A stretch of 64,000 nt of DNA. Source: Microlunatus endophyticus (GTDB taxonomy: Bacteria; Actinomycetota; Actinomycetes; Propionibacteriales; Propionibacteriaceae). The DNA lies in contig NZ_BMMZ01000004.1 of the NCBI RefSeq assembly GCF_014646195.1, positions 124,001-188,000 of the forward strand. Reading direction: 5' to 3'. The position numbers and the translations under genes were made by a program. Shown in pieces: positions 1-8,757 of this stretch; within the stretch, counting starts at the first letter, position 1; the number at the start of each line of letters is the position of its first letter. The notes under the pieces are model-generated. The model made no database searches and had not been told where the DNA came from. It worked only from the letters and a program-made list of their open reading frames with translations.

Positions 1-225
1 GGACAGAAAGGCGGCGTACGGGCAGCGTCGGCGGGCTTCGGCGGTCGGCATCGCCGAGTGCACGCCGAAGACCCGCGCTTCGTACGACGCGGTCGAGACG
101 ACCCCGCGCGGTCCGATCCCGCCCACGACCACCGGTTTGCCGCGCAACGACGGCTTGTCCCGCTGTTCGACCGAGGCGAAGAACGCATCCAGGTCCAGAT
201 GCAAGATCGACGCCCGGCTCCTCAC
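1..225 (-). CDS. dinB: DNA polymerase IV, N-terminal part (runs off the left edge)
   Basis: This is the first 75 codons of a Y-family translesion DNA polymerase, read leftward and cut by the window edge. The start chosen is GTG at 225, with GGGAGA about nine bases upstream. The motif [15 protein letters not shown] holds the metal-binding Asp and the steric-gate region typical of DinB. It is followed by [10 protein letters not shown] and by a [11 protein letters not shown] segment matching the family's nucleotide-binding loop, then [11 protein letters not shown]. Such enzymes copy damaged templates with low fidelity. The catalytic SxD/E motif, little-finger domain and clamp-binding peptide lie outside the window, so activity cannot be judged. 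The next gene (MFS) is on the same strand and ends 52 bases upstream. Confidence 0.85.
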   Translation of the reverse strand, partial: MRSRASILHLDLDAFFASVEQRDKPSLRGKPVVVGGIGPRGVVSTASYEARVFGVHSAMPTAEARRRCPYAAFLS

Positions 226-277
226 CCCGGCATTGTCTCCCAGCAGCCCAAACCGCCCACATCGCGGCGGGCCGCGC

Positions 278-1696
278 TCAGTCGAGCTGGTCGGCGAGCC
301 GGTCCGCGCTCGCCCGGGCCCAGCGGCCACTGGTCACCAGCCCGAGGACCAGCACCAGCACGCCGCAGCCGATGATCATGAACCAGCCACCCCGGCCCGG
401 GACCGGACCGTGCAGCGCGGTCTGCAGCACCGTGGCCCCCGACAGCGCGACCCCGAGCGACGAGCCGATCTGCCGACTGGTCGAGGCGGTCGCCGCGGCC
501 ACACCGGCCATCGCGCGGGGCATCCCGGACACGGCGGTGTTGGTGATCGGTGCATTGACGACACCGAAGCCGATGCCGAAAACGAAGTAGGTCAGCACGA
601 GCTGCCAGGTCGGCGTGTTGACGTCCAACAGGGTGAGAAGGCAGCCCGCGACGGTGATCCCGATACCCGCCACCAGCAAAGACGGTCGCGGTCCGCGGGC
701 GCCGACCAGGCGACCCGACAACGGCGCCAGGATGACCGTCATGACCGCCATCGGCAGCGTGTGCAGGCCGGCATCGAAGGCCGACATGCCGCGCAGATTC
801 TGCAGGTACAAGACATTCAGGAAGACGAAGCTGCTCATCCCGGCGAATGCGCTGATCGCGATCAGGGTCGCACCGGCGAACGGCACACTGCGGAAGAAGC
901 CCAGCTCGATCAGCGGGTCGGTGCGCCGCGGCTCGTAGATCAGCAACCCGATCAGGGCCGCGACGAAGATCGCGAAGAAGCCGAGGATCTCCGGGCTCAG
1001 CCAGCCGTGTGCTGGACCTTCGATGATCGCGTACGTCACCGAGCCGAGGATGATGATCACCAGCACCTGGCCGACCGGGTCGACCCGTCTGGTCCGGGCG
1101 GCGCGGGATTCCGGCACCAGCAGCCCGGTCAGGATGACCGCGATCAGGGTGACGGGGACGTTGAGCCAGAAGATCGCGCGCCAGCCGATCGAGTCGACGA
1201 TGCCGCCGCCGATCAACGGGCCGAGCGCCTGGCTGAAGCCGACGACGCCGCCCCAGATGCCGATCGCCCGGGCCCGTTCGGCACGCCCGGTGAAGGTGTT
1301 GGTGATGATCGACATCGCGACCGGGTTGAGCATCGAGCCGCCGACCGCCTGCAGCATCCGGAAGACCACCAGCCAGCCCAGGGACGGTGCCAGGCTGCAG
1401 AGCAGCGATGCCGTGCCGAAGATCACCAGCCCGACCTGGAAGATCCGCTTGCGGCCCAACCGGTCGCCGGTCGATCCGCCGAGCATCAGCAGACTCGCCA
1501 GCACCAGCGTGTAGGCGTCGATCGTCCACTGCATGCCGCTGACGCCGGCGTCGAGGTCACGGCGCATGGTCGGCAGGGCGACGTTGACGACCGTCGAGTC
1601 CAGCGACACGATGAACAGGCTCATGCAGCAGGTCGCCAGGACCGCCATCCGACGCCGGTGGGAGAGCTCGACGGCGGGCGGGGCGGTCACGGACAC
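278..1696 (-). CDS. MFS drug-efflux transporter, DHA2 (EmrB/QacA-like) family
   Basis: This 472-residue membrane protein belongs to the 14-TM drug:proton antiporter group. It has the motif-A loop [11 protein letters not shown] after TM2, an early [13 protein letters not shown] helix typical of EmrB/QacA transporters, and a proline/glycine-rich TM5 segment ([15 protein letters not shown]). The frame stays open to 1885, but the GTG at 1696 is preferred: AAGGA sits five bases upstream and only about 15 residues then precede TM1. It is divergent from the secreted nuclease at 1870, so the 173 bases between hold both promoters. No regulator is adjacent. The substrate cannot be told from sequence. 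Confidence 0.85.
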   Translation of the reverse strand: MSVTAPPAVELSHRRRMAVLATCCMSLFIVSLDSTVVNVALPTMRRDLDAGVSGMQWTIDAYTLVLASLLMLGGSTGDRLGRKRIFQVGLVIFGTASLLCSLAPSLGWLVVFRMLQAVGGSMLNPVAMSIITNTFTGRAERARAIGIWGGVVGFSQALGPLIGGGIVDSIGWRAIFWLNVPVTLIAVILTGLLVPESRAARTRRVDPVGQVLVIIILGSVTYAIIEGPAHGWLSPEILGFFAIFVAALIGLLIYEPRRTDPLIELGFFRSVPFAGATLIAISAFAGMSSFVFLNVLYLQNLRGMSAFDAGLHTLPMAVMTVILAPLSGRLVGARGPRPSLLVAGIGITVAGCLLTLLDVNTPTWQLVLTYFVFGIGFGVVNAPITNTAVSGMPRAMAGVAAATASTSRQIGSSLGVALSGATVLQTALHGPVPGRGGWFMIIGCGVLVLVLGLVTSGRWARASADRLADQLD

Positions 1697-1869
1697 AGCG
1701 ATCCTTCGGGGAGAGTTTGTAGCCGCTCCACGATAATCCGTGCCAGGGTGTGGCTCGTTCACAACCCTGTGTTCACCCATCCGCGGTTGGATGCGGTGTT
1801 GGATGCCTGACCCGTCCAGAATTCCGTGCCCGAAGCGTCGACCGCTCCGGCAATGACGAGGGGGGAAGC

Positions 1870-4296
1870 GTGCAGAAGTCGCCACGATCTCGTACGGCCG
1901 GTCTCGCGACCGCAGCGCTGCTGGCTCTGGGGGCCGGTACGACGGTCGCTCTCACCGGAGCGCTGCCCGCCGGCGCGGCGCCGTCGGACGGCTTGGTGAT
2001 CAACGAGGTGTACGGCGGCGGTGGCAACTCCGGCGCGACGTACACCCAGGATTTCGTCGAGATCACCAACCGCGGCAGCAGCGCGATCTCGGTCGACGGG
2101 TATTCGGTGCAGTACACCTCCTCCAGTGGCACCGCCAGCTGGCAGACCACACCGCTGTCGGGCTCGATCGCTCCCGGAGCGTTCTACCTGGTCGCCGAGG
2201 CGAAGGGCAGCGGCGGCAGCACGGCACTGCCGACCCCGGACGCCACCGGCACGATCGCGATGTCGGCGACCGCAGGCACAGTCGCCCTGGTCGACTCCAC
2301 GACCGCGCTGACCTGCCACACTTCCGCCGACTGCGCGAGTGCTGTCGTCGACCTGGTCGGCTTCGGCTCGGCGGCGATCGACGAAGGATCCCCGGCGGCA
2401 GGCGCCTCCAACAGCGAATCGGTGCAGCGCAGCAGTGCCCCCGACTCCGACGACAACTCCCAGGACTTCACTGCCGGGGATCCGACCCCGGCGGCGGCCA
2501 ACAGCGGCGGCGACGGCGGCACCGGGACCGGTGAACCCGGCCCCCTGCGCATCCACGACATCCAGGGTGACAGTTGGATCTCACCGCACGACGGCGACGC
2601 CGTGACCAACGTGCCGGGCATTGTCACCGGCGTACGGACGCAGGGCAGCAGCAAGGGCTTCTGGTTCCAGGACCCCGACCCCGACAACGACCCGGCTACC
2701 AGCGAAGGCCTGTTCGCCTTCACCTCCTCGCCGACGGTCAAGGTCGGCGACTCGGTGCTGGTCTCGGGCACCGTGCAGGACTACTACCCGCTGTCCAGCG
2801 GGGAGACGCTGTCCACCACCTCCAATCTCTCGACCACCGAGCTCGACTCGCTCACGGTGATCGTGCTCACTCATGATCAACAGGTGCCGGCCGCGGAGAG
2901 GGTCACCGGCGCCGACCTGCCGGACGCCTACGCTCATGATCTTGGTGGCGGCGATATTGAGAAGACGTCGCTCGACCCGTCCCGTTCGGTGCTGGACTTC
3001 TGGGAGTCGCGTGAGGGCATGCGCGTCGAGGTCGATGATGTGCGGGTTGTCGGGCCGAGCAACGCCTACGGCGAGCAGTACGTGACGCTCAAGCCGAAGG
3101 AGAATCCCAGCTACCGCGGTGGCACCGAACTGCTGGCCGAGAACCAGACCCCGACCGGCCGGCTGGAGATCGTTCCGGTCGACGGCAGCAACCCGGCGGT
3201 CCAGGTCGGCGACCTGATCAACGGCGCGACCGTCGGGCCGGTCGAGTGGTCCTCGTACGGCGGCTACACGATCGCGGCAACTACACTCGGCACGGTGCAG
3301 CACAACAAGCTGAAGCCGGTCGTCGCCACGCCGCAGTCGAAGAAGCAGCTGGCGATCGCCACCTACAACGTGGAGAACCTGGCGCCGTCGGATCCGGCGA
3401 GCAAGTTCACCGCACTCGCGGACGGAATCGTCAAGAACCTGTCATCGCCCGATATCGTCGCCCTGGAAGAGGTCCAGGACAACGACGGTGCCACCGATGA
3501 CGGTGTGGTCGCGGCCGATCAGACGCTGAAGAAGCTGACCAGCGCCATTGTCGCCGAAGGCGGCCCGGACTACGCCTGGCGCTCGGTCGATCCGGTCAGC
3601 GACCAGGACGGTGGCGAACCGGGCGGCAACATCCGCAACGTCTTCCTCTACACCACCGACCGGGTCTCCTTCACCGATCGTGGCGGTGCATCAACGGACC
3701 GGTCGACGACCGGAACTACGGTGACCAAGGTGAAGGGCGAACCGGCGCTGACCCTGTCGCCCGGCCGGATCGACCCGACCAACCCGGTCTGGGCCTCCAG
3801 CCGCAAGCCGCTGGTCGGACAGTTCTCCTTCAAGGGCAAACCGGTCTTCGTGATCGCCAACCACTTCGACGCCAAGCTCGGTGATCAGAACGCCGACGGC
3901 CGTTATCAGTACCCCGAGCAGAGCTCGCAGACCCAGCGGGCAGGCCAGGCTCTGGTGGTGCACGACTTCGTGCAGCAGATCCTTGATGTGGACAAGAAGG
4001 CCGATGTGGTCGTGGTCGGCGACCTGAACGACTACCAGTTCAGCCCTGCGCTGTCGGTGCTCAAGACGGGCTCCGCCGCCGGTACGGGGACGGCGAATCT
4101 CACCGATCTGATCACGACGCTGCCCGTCAAGCAGCAATACACCTACGTCTACGACGGGATCTCCGAGGTCCTTGATCACATCCTGGTGACCAAGGGCGCG
4201 GACAAGAACGTCGAATACCAGGTGGTCCACATCAACGCCGAATTCACCAACCAGACCAGTGATCACGATCCCCAGGTGGTGCGCCTGAATCCCTGA
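1870..4296 (+). CDS. Secreted lamin-tail-domain endonuclease/exonuclease/phosphatase family nuclease
   Basis: This 808-residue exported protein resembles extracellular nucleases of the ExeM/NucH type. An Ala-rich signal peptide covers about residues 1-37. A lamin-tail domain follows (about 40-180, LVINEVYGGGGN...DFVEITN). Next come a Gly/Pro linker and an OB-fold-like region (about 228-390, with FWFQDPDPDND). The C-terminal EEP catalytic domain spans about 493-808. Its motifs are ATYNVENL, an ALEEVQD metal-binding Glu near 532, NHFDAK near 662, VVVGDLND near 714, and the final SDHDPQ with the catalytic His. The start is GTG 1870 behind a GAGGGGGGAAG ribosome site. Likely role: degrading environmental DNA or RNA for phosphate and nucleosides. 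It could also act on phosphodiesters other than nucleic acid. Confidence 0.85.
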   Translation: MQKSPRSRTAGLATAALLALGAGTTVALTGALPAGAAPSDGLVINEVYGGGGNSGATYTQDFVEITNRGSSAISVDGYSVQYTSSSGTASWQTTPLSGSIAPGAFYLVAEAKGSGGSTALPTPDATGTIAMSATAGTVALVDSTTALTCHTSADCASAVVDLVGFGSAAIDEGSPAAGASNSESVQRSSAPDSDDNSQDFTAGDPTPAAANSGGDGGTGTGEPGPLRIHDIQGDSWISPHDGDAVTNVPGIVTGVRTQGSSKGFWFQDPDPDNDPATSEGLFAFTSSPTVKVGDSVLVSGTVQDYYPLSSGETLSTTSNLSTTELDSLTVIVLTHDQQVPAAERVTGADLPDAYAHDLGGGDIEKTSLDPSRSVLDFWESREGMRVEVDDVRVVGPSNAYGEQYVTLKPKENPSYRGGTELLAENQTPTGRLEIVPVDGSNPAVQVGDLINGATVGPVEWSSYGGYTIAATTLGTVQHNKLKPVVATPQSKKQLAIATYNVENLAPSDPASKFTALADGIVKNLSSPDIVALEEVQDNDGATDDGVVAADQTLKKLTSAIVAEGGPDYAWRSVDPVSDQDGGEPGGNIRNVFLYTTDRVSFTDRGGASTDRSTTGTTVTKVKGEPALTLSPGRIDPTNPVWASSRKPLVGQFSFKGKPVFVIANHFDAKLGDQNADGRYQYPEQSSQTQRAGQALVVHDFVQQILDVDKKADVVVVGDLNDYQFSPALSVLKTGSAAGTGTANLTDLITTLPVKQQYTYVYDGISEVLDHILVTKGADKNVEYQVVHINAEFTNQTSDHDPQVVRLNP

Positions 4297-4321
4297 TCGG
4301 GCGATACGACAGGATGTGATC

Positions 4322-5437
4322 ATGGCTGCTGATCACAGAACCGTCGTTGTCGGGTCGGGGATCGCTGGTGCCAGTGCCGCCTTCGGCCTGGCCCGGCGCG
4401 GGGCGGCGGTGACCATCGTCGACGACGGAGCCGTCGGCCAGGCCACAGCCGCCAGTGCGGGGATCATCATGCCGTGGGCGACCAGCGACGACGGCCCGTT
4501 CTACGACCTGTACGCCGCCGGTGCCGCCTTCTATCCCGAACTGCTGGCCCTGCTGGCCGATCTCGGCATCACCCGGACCGACTTCCGGCGCAGCGGTGGC
4601 TTGATCGTCAACGCCGATCCTGATCTGCTGGACCAGAGCTACCAGCGGGTGATCGGGCGCAAACAAGCAGCCGGCGCCGCGGGCGCGGTGATCGGCAGTG
4701 TGGAGAAGATCGACAACGCGGCCGCGCGGGACCTGTTCCCGCCGCTGGCCGAGGGCTTGGACGCGATCTTCATCTCCGGCGGTGGCCGGGTCGACGGCCG
4801 TACGCTGCGGGACGCGCTCCTGCAAGCAGCCACCCAACTGGGAGCCGAAAGGGTCGTCGGCCACGCCGCAGTCGATCATGACGGTACGCGTCCGGTGACC
4901 ACCGTCGACGGCCGGCAACTGCCCGCCGATTCCGTGGTTGTGGCGACCGGCGCCTGGAGCCGGGATCTGCTCTCCGGGCTGGGCTATCAGACGCCGGTGC
5001 AGCCGCAGAAGGGGCAGATCAGCCACTTGCGCGTCGAGGCCGACACATCCGGCTGGCCGACACTTCACCCGATCAGCCATCACTATCTGGTCCCGTTCGA
5101 CGACGGCCGGATCGCGGTTGGCGCGACGCGCGAGACCGGGAGCGGCTTCGACACCCGGGTCACGGCGGCCGGGCAGCTGCAGGTGCTGCAGGACGCGCTG
5201 TCGGTCGCACCGGGACTCGCTGACGCGACCTTGATCGAGACCCGGGTCGGGCTCCGGCCGCTGGCCGATGATCTTCCGGTGGCCGGCGCCGTACCGGCCT
5301 GCCCCGGCCTGTATGTGACGGTCGGTTACGGCGCGGGCGGGCTGACGATGGGACCGCGGATCGGGGACGCGATCGCCCGGTTGATCATCGGCGAACCGGC
5401 TCCGGAGATTGAGGCCGTGGCACCGCGGCCCGCCTGA
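4322..5437 (+). CDS. FAD-dependent D-amino-acid oxidase/dehydrogenase-like oxidoreductase (DAO family)
   Basis: This 371-residue DAO-family flavoprotein starts with a Rossmann dinucleotide-binding motif, VVVGSGIAGASAAFGLARRG, and an acidic strand end (VTIVDDG) that binds the FAD ribose. A second FAD-contacting segment reads DSVVVATGAWS. The C-terminal GLYVTVGYGAGGLTMGP is typical of glycine oxidase and D-amino-acid dehydrogenases. The likely reaction is FAD-dependent oxidation of a secondary or primary amino group. The substrate is not determined; no thiamine-pathway neighbour supports thiO. The ATG at 4322 is chosen because AGGA lies seven bases upstream; the GTG at 4316 would overlap that site. 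The gene begins 25 bases after the nuclease stop, so the two may be co-transcribed. Confidence 0.8.
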   Translation: MAADHRTVVVGSGIAGASAAFGLARRGAAVTIVDDGAVGQATAASAGIIMPWATSDDGPFYDLYAAGAAFYPELLALLADLGITRTDFRRSGGLIVNADPDLLDQSYQRVIGRKQAAGAAGAVIGSVEKIDNAAARDLFPPLAEGLDAIFISGGGRVDGRTLRDALLQAATQLGAERVVGHAAVDHDGTRPVTTVDGRQLPADSVVVATGAWSRDLLSGLGYQTPVQPQKGQISHLRVEADTSGWPTLHPISHHYLVPFDDGRIAVGATRETGSGFDTRVTAAGQLQVLQDALSVAPGLADATLIETRVGLRPLADDLPVAGAVPACPGLYVTVGYGAGGLTMGPRIGDAIARLIIGEPAPEIEAVAPRPA

Positions 5438-5466
5438 GTGTCGACCCGGACGAACCGTCCGGGCCG

Positions 5467-5472
5467 TACCAT
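5467..5472 (+). promoter_or_regulatory. -10 element (TACCAT) of a leaderless promoter
   Basis: TACCAT ends seven bases before the GTG start at 5480, and no ribosome-binding site intervenes. The paralogue downstream has the same arrangement (TACGAT, seven bases, ATG 6194). Confidence 0.55.
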
Positions 5473-5479
5473 CGCTTGC

Positions 5480-6109
5480 GTGACGATGCCGAGCGATCCG
5501 CCGCCCGCGGGCGGCCAGCCGGTCGTGGTCGAGCTGTCGACCATCGACAGCCGCATCATGATCATCTTCGGTGGCGCGTTGTTCCTGGGGCTGGGCGGTC
5601 TCGCGGCGTACGGGGCGATCAGTGGTCACATCGAGGGCGAGGACCCCGGTACCGAGCGGATCATTTCCGGCTGTATCGCCGTGTTCTTCCTCGGGTTCGC
5701 CGCCCTGATCCTCGCCTCGTTGCCGACCGCGATGCGGGACCGGTCCTTCGCGATCGACGTGCGAGGCATCCGGTACCAAGATCGGAAGCGTCGCTCCTGG
5801 GCCTGTGAGTGGTCCGAATTCGATGAGCTCCGGCTGGAGACGGCCGAGCGTGCGACACGGTCCGGCAACACCATCCCCCGGGTCAGGCTGATCATGAAGC
5901 CCACCGATCCCGGCTTCGGCGCGAAGCATCCGACGATGTCACGCTTCGCCGGTCATTACGGGGCCAAGGCAGGGGAGTACGGCATGCCGCTCGGCCCCGA
6001 CCTCTCGATCGCGGACCAGCTCGACGAGGCGATCCGCGGCACCGGTGCCCGGTGCTACACGGGCAAGATCTACACCGGGATGATCTACGGGCTGGGTGGG
6101 TACGCCTGA
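5480..6109 (+). CDS. Two-TM protein with PH-like domain, copy 1 of a tandem pair
   Basis: This 209-residue protein has no named family that I recognise. Two hydrophobic helices (about residues 27-47 and 62-82) form a hairpin. They are followed by a cytoplasmic beta-rich region beginning SFAIDVRGIRYQDRKRRSW, which resembles the start of bacterial PH-like domains. The C-terminus is Gly/Tyr-rich (KIYTGMIYGLGGYA). The GTG start is set by alignment with the next gene, which gives an identical length of 209, and by a -10 element seven bases upstream. The adjacent gene is a clear paralogue that shares GHI-GD/ED-P, IISGC, RGI-YQDRK, SRFAGH and KAGEYGMPLGPD. Function unknown; the layout suggests a membrane-anchored sensor or scaffold. 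Confidence 0.75.
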   Translation: MTMPSDPPPAGGQPVVVELSTIDSRIMIIFGGALFLGLGGLAAYGAISGHIEGEDPGTERIISGCIAVFFLGFAALILASLPTAMRDRSFAIDVRGIRYQDRKRRSWACEWSEFDELRLETAERATRSGNTIPRVRLIMKPTDPGFGAKHPTMSRFAGHYGAKAGEYGMPLGPDLSIADQLDEAIRGTGARCYTGKIYTGMIYGLGGYA

Positions 6110-6180
6110 GCGACATCCCGCCGCACGCGGTGTCGCGGCGAGCACGCTCCTGGGGCCGCGACGGATGACCCCTCAGCCCG

Positions 6181-6186
6181 TACGAT
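6181..6186 (+). promoter_or_regulatory. -10 element (TACGAT) of a leaderless promoter
   Basis: TACGAT is followed by seven bases and then ATG 6194. No Shine-Dalgarno sequence is present. Confidence 0.55.
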
Positions 6187-6193
6187 CGCGGCC

Positions 6194-6823
6194 ATGACGA
6201 CACCCGCCGGACCGCCCCGTTCCGGACCCGCCCAGCCGGTGTTCATCGAGCTGTCGACTACTGCGACCCGGATGAAACTCATCCTCGGGACCGCTCTGAT
6301 GCTGCTCTTCGGGGGCTTTGCCGCGTACGGAGCGCTGAGCGGCCACATCGACGGTGACAACCCCGTTGCCGGGCGGATCATCTCCGGCTGTTTCGCCCTG
6401 CTGTTCCTGGGGCTGGGTATCCCGATGCTGATCTCGATGCCGACGATGCTGCGCTCGCGGTCCTTCGTCGTCGATAGCCAAGGCATCCAGTACCAAGATC
6501 GAAAAGGTCGCGGCTGGGCCTGCACGTGGCCGGAGTTCGACCAGTTGCGGGTGGAGACGGCTTATCGCCCGAGCCGGACCGGCGGCCGCGGCCGGGTCAG
6601 ATTGATCATGAAACCGTCTGATGCCGGTTTCGGGCAACGGCATCCGTCGATGTCGCGGTTCGCCGGGCACTTCGGAGGCAAGGCGGGGGAGTACGGCATG
6701 CCGCTCGGACCCGACGTCTCGATCGCCGAGCAGCTCGACTCGGCCATCCGTGGCGCCGGTGTGGGTTGCTACGGCGGCCTGGTCGACACCGGAATGGTCA
6801 TCGGCCCGGGTGGCTACGTCTGA
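6194..6823 (+). CDS. Two-TM protein with PH-like domain, copy 2 of a tandem pair
   Basis: This 209-residue paralogue of the preceding gene is collinear over its whole length. Both TM helices (about 26-46 and 62-80) and the PH-like SFVVDSQGIQYQDRKGRGW segment are conserved, as is the block SRFAGHFGGKAGEYGMPLGP near 155-175. The linker between TM hairpin and soluble domain, and the basic patch near residue 120, differ between the copies. Each copy has its own leaderless-type promoter, so they may be expressed independently rather than as an operon. Function unknown. Confidence 0.75.
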   Translation: MTTPAGPPRSGPAQPVFIELSTTATRMKLILGTALMLLFGGFAAYGALSGHIDGDNPVAGRIISGCFALLFLGLGIPMLISMPTMLRSRSFVVDSQGIQYQDRKGRGWACTWPEFDQLRVETAYRPSRTGGRGRVRLIMKPSDAGFGQRHPSMSRFAGHFGGKAGEYGMPLGPDVSIAEQLDSAIRGAGVGCYGGLVDTGMVIGPGGYV

Positions 6824-6920
6824 GCGCCGGTCCGACACATCGAGCATCGACTCGCCCGGAATGAATTTGAGGCACCCCCGCGGTGCCCTAGACTCATCGG
6901 GCACGCCGGAGACGGCGCGC

Positions 6921-6996
6921 CGGGGCGTAGCGTAGTGGCTAGCGCGTCTGCTTTGGGAGCAGAAGACCGCCGGTTCGAGTCCGGTCGCCCCGACCA
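6921..6996 (+). tRNA. tRNA-Pro (anticodon TGG)
   Basis: This is a full cloverleaf of 76 bases. The acceptor stem CGGGGCG pairs with CGCCCCG, followed by discriminator A and an encoded CCA. The anticodon stem TCTGC/GCAGA encloses loop TTTGGGA, giving anticodon TGG. The T arm is GCCGG-TTCGAGT-CCGGT. The CGGGG 5' end is typical of bacterial tRNA-Pro. Confidence 0.93.
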
Positions 6997-7231
6997 AGTC
7001 CTCCAACGGAGATCTCTCCGGCGGAGTTCCCACGTCAGTTGCTCATTCCCGCAGGTCGTCTTCGATCGCGCACCAGCTTTGGATGATGCCGGGTCCGGGA
7101 ACTGGCGCGGCACGACGGACCTGGTGCGGCAGGACGGAACGGGTGCCGGGTCGAAGGGCTCGTGCCGGACCGGTCGTTTGGCGACCGGAGCCGTACGACC
7201 ACTACACTGACCGCTGGTCCCGAGCGGCCGT

Positions 7232-7305
7232 GCGGATGTAGCTCAATGGCAGAGCCCCAGCCTTCCAAGCTGGTCATGCGGGTTCGATTCCCGTCATCCG
7301 CTCCA
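7232..7305 (+). tRNA. tRNA-Gly (anticodon TCC)
   Basis: The acceptor stem GCGGATG pairs with CATCCGC, then discriminator T and an encoded CCA. The anticodon stem CCAGC/GCTGG encloses CTTCCAA, giving anticodon TCC. The T arm is GCGGG-TTCGATT-CCCGT. It lies 235 bases after tRNA-Pro and faces the 3' end of the SelA-like gene. I see no gene in the spacer between the two tRNAs. Confidence 0.93.
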
Positions 7306-7324
7306 GATCGCCTCGCACCATCCG

Positions 7325-8431
7325 TCAAGCCGACAGTTCTGACACCAGCGCCTCGATCAGTGGCTCGAGTTCGTCATCGGCCAGGCACTGCGGATTGATC
7401 GCGACCGACCCGCCCTCGACGCCGACCGCGACCGGGGGCTTACGGCGCAGCAGCCGGTCGCGCAATTCCGGTGCGGTCAGCCCTGCTTGGTCGATGTAAG
7501 CCCGCGGGATCTCCCGCGGCTGGATCCCCGGCACAGTCGGATAGCCGATCCGGGCCGTGCATCCCGGCACCTCGTTCACCGCTGCCACGACCGACTCGGA
7601 AAGCCGTCGCCAGCGCGCGAAGATCGCGCCGTAGTCCCGCTGCACGAAGAGCTCGACCGCCGTCACCAGACCGACGATCGTCTCCTTGTCGGTCTTCATC
7701 GACCGCCCGATGCTGTGGTTGGGGAAGTTGGTGAGACTGCACTCGGTGATCAACGGCTCGGTGCCGAGGATGAATCCGGATGACTGCGGACCCCCGATCT
7801 CCTTGCCACCGCTGAAGACCACCAGGTCGGCCCCGTCGGCCAGGAACGACGTCAGATTCCCGACCGGCGGCAGCTCCGCGGCGGCATCGACGACCAGGGG
7901 GATGCCGTGCGGTTTTACGAGGGCCGCCACATCCCGCAGCGGCAGCGAACCGGGCATCCCGGACGCGCCCGCGAAGTAGAACAACAGGGCCGTACGGTCG
8001 GTGATCGCCGCGTCGACCTGTTCGAGAGTCGTCGACGTCGAAGTACCGACCTCGACGAGCTCGGCGCCGGCAAGTCGTACGGCCTGGTCGTAGACCATCC
8101 GATGCGCTGCCAGCACCAGTGCCTGGTCACGCATCCCGGTAGTGTCGGGCAGCTGCCGGATCCGCTCCGGATCACCGTGTGCGAGACAGGCCGCCGTGGC
8201 GACGGCGAGTCCTGCGGCAGCGCCGGAGGTGACGCAGGCCGCCTCGGCGCCCGCCAACCGGGCGATCGTCGTGCCTGCCCGGTCCAGGAGCAGGGGAACA
8301 TCGACGAAGGAACCGGACGCCGCCGCCATCGCCTCCAGCACCCGCGGATCCATCCGGGAGCCGCCGACCACGGTCACCGTGCCCAGCGCGTTGATCAGCG
8401 GCGCGACGCCGAATCGTTCGTAGACGCCCAC
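7325..8431 (-). CDS. SelA/DgaE-like PLP-dependent enzyme
   Basis: This 368-residue fold-type I PLP protein belongs to the SelA superfamily that includes D-glucosaminate-6-phosphate ammonia-lyase. The N-terminus ERFGVAPLINALGTVTVVGG is characteristic. A CVTSGAAAGLAVA loop binds the PLP phosphate, VVDAAAELPP carries the Asp for the pyridine nitrogen, and the Schiff-base Lys (near residue 210) lies in VVFSGGKEIGGPQSSG. It is shorter than true selenocysteine synthase, and no selB, selD or tRNA-Sec gene is nearby. A lyase or aldolase acting on an amino sugar or amino acid is therefore more likely. The start is GTG 8431, with AGGGGAA upstream. It is the last gene of a minus-strand trio, 25 bases after the DUF6295 gene. 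Confidence 0.75.
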   Translation of the reverse strand: MGVYERFGVAPLINALGTVTVVGGSRMDPRVLEAMAAASGSFVDVPLLLDRAGTTIARLAGAEAACVTSGAAAGLAVATAACLAHGDPERIRQLPDTTGMRDQALVLAAHRMVYDQAVRLAGAELVEVGTSTSTTLEQVDAAITDRTALLFYFAGASGMPGSLPLRDVAALVKPHGIPLVVDAAAELPPVGNLTSFLADGADLVVFSGGKEIGGPQSSGFILGTEPLITECSLTNFPNHSIGRSMKTDKETIVGLVTAVELFVQRDYGAIFARWRRLSESVVAAVNEVPGCTARIGYPTVPGIQPREIPRAYIDQAGLTAPELRDRLLRRKPPVAVGVEGGSVAINPQCLADDELEPLIEALVSELSA

Positions 8432-8456
8432 GCGCCGTTCCCCTGGATCTCGTCGC

Positions 8457-8729
8457 TCAGCCGGCGGCGATGATCTCCGGCGGCACCGCCGCCAGTGCGT
8501 CCTCGATCGCCTGGACCAAGGCCCGTGCCGACTCGGCGGTCAGCTCGAGGGCCACCCGCTGGCCGGGCCCGGCGGACGGGTCGGCGATGTCGATGTTGAG
8601 CGCGTGCCCGGCCATCGCGTGCACCGGATGGTCGTAGTAGACGGTGGCGTGGTCGACGTGGAACCACTTGCTCGACGGCCCCTTGGCGCTGCCGTTCAGT
8701 TCGGTGATGACGGTGTTGTACGTGCACAT
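8457..8729 (-). CDS. DUF6295-like small protein
   Basis: This 90-residue soluble protein resembles the DUF6295 family by its CTYNTVITELNGSAKG start and the W-F-HVDHATVYYDHP block. It has no signal peptide or TM segment. The two His of HVDHATVYYDHPVHA could bind a metal or a small ligand, but that is speculation. GAGAGGG provides a ribosome site. It lies between the dienelactone hydrolase (28 bases upstream) and the SelA-like gene (25 bases downstream), consistent with one operon. Function unknown. Confidence 0.7.
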   Translation of the reverse strand: MCTYNTVITELNGSAKGPSSKWFHVDHATVYYDHPVHAMAGHALNIDIADPSAGPGQRVALELTAESARALVQAIEDALAAVPPEIIAAG

Positions 8730-8757
8730 GGCGAGCCCTCTCGCGGGTCGGGGATGG

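Noticed and set aside
137..1810. Long open frame on the plus strand opposite the MFS transporter
   Set aside because: High GC at third positions keeps antisense frames open. Its translation is Arg/Asp/Gln-rich low-complexity sequence, while the minus strand encodes a clear transporter. The same applies to many long antisense frames across the window.
6921..7305. tRNA genes as attachment sites of an integrated element
   Set aside because: No integrase is nearby, and I found no duplicated 3' tRNA segment downstream.
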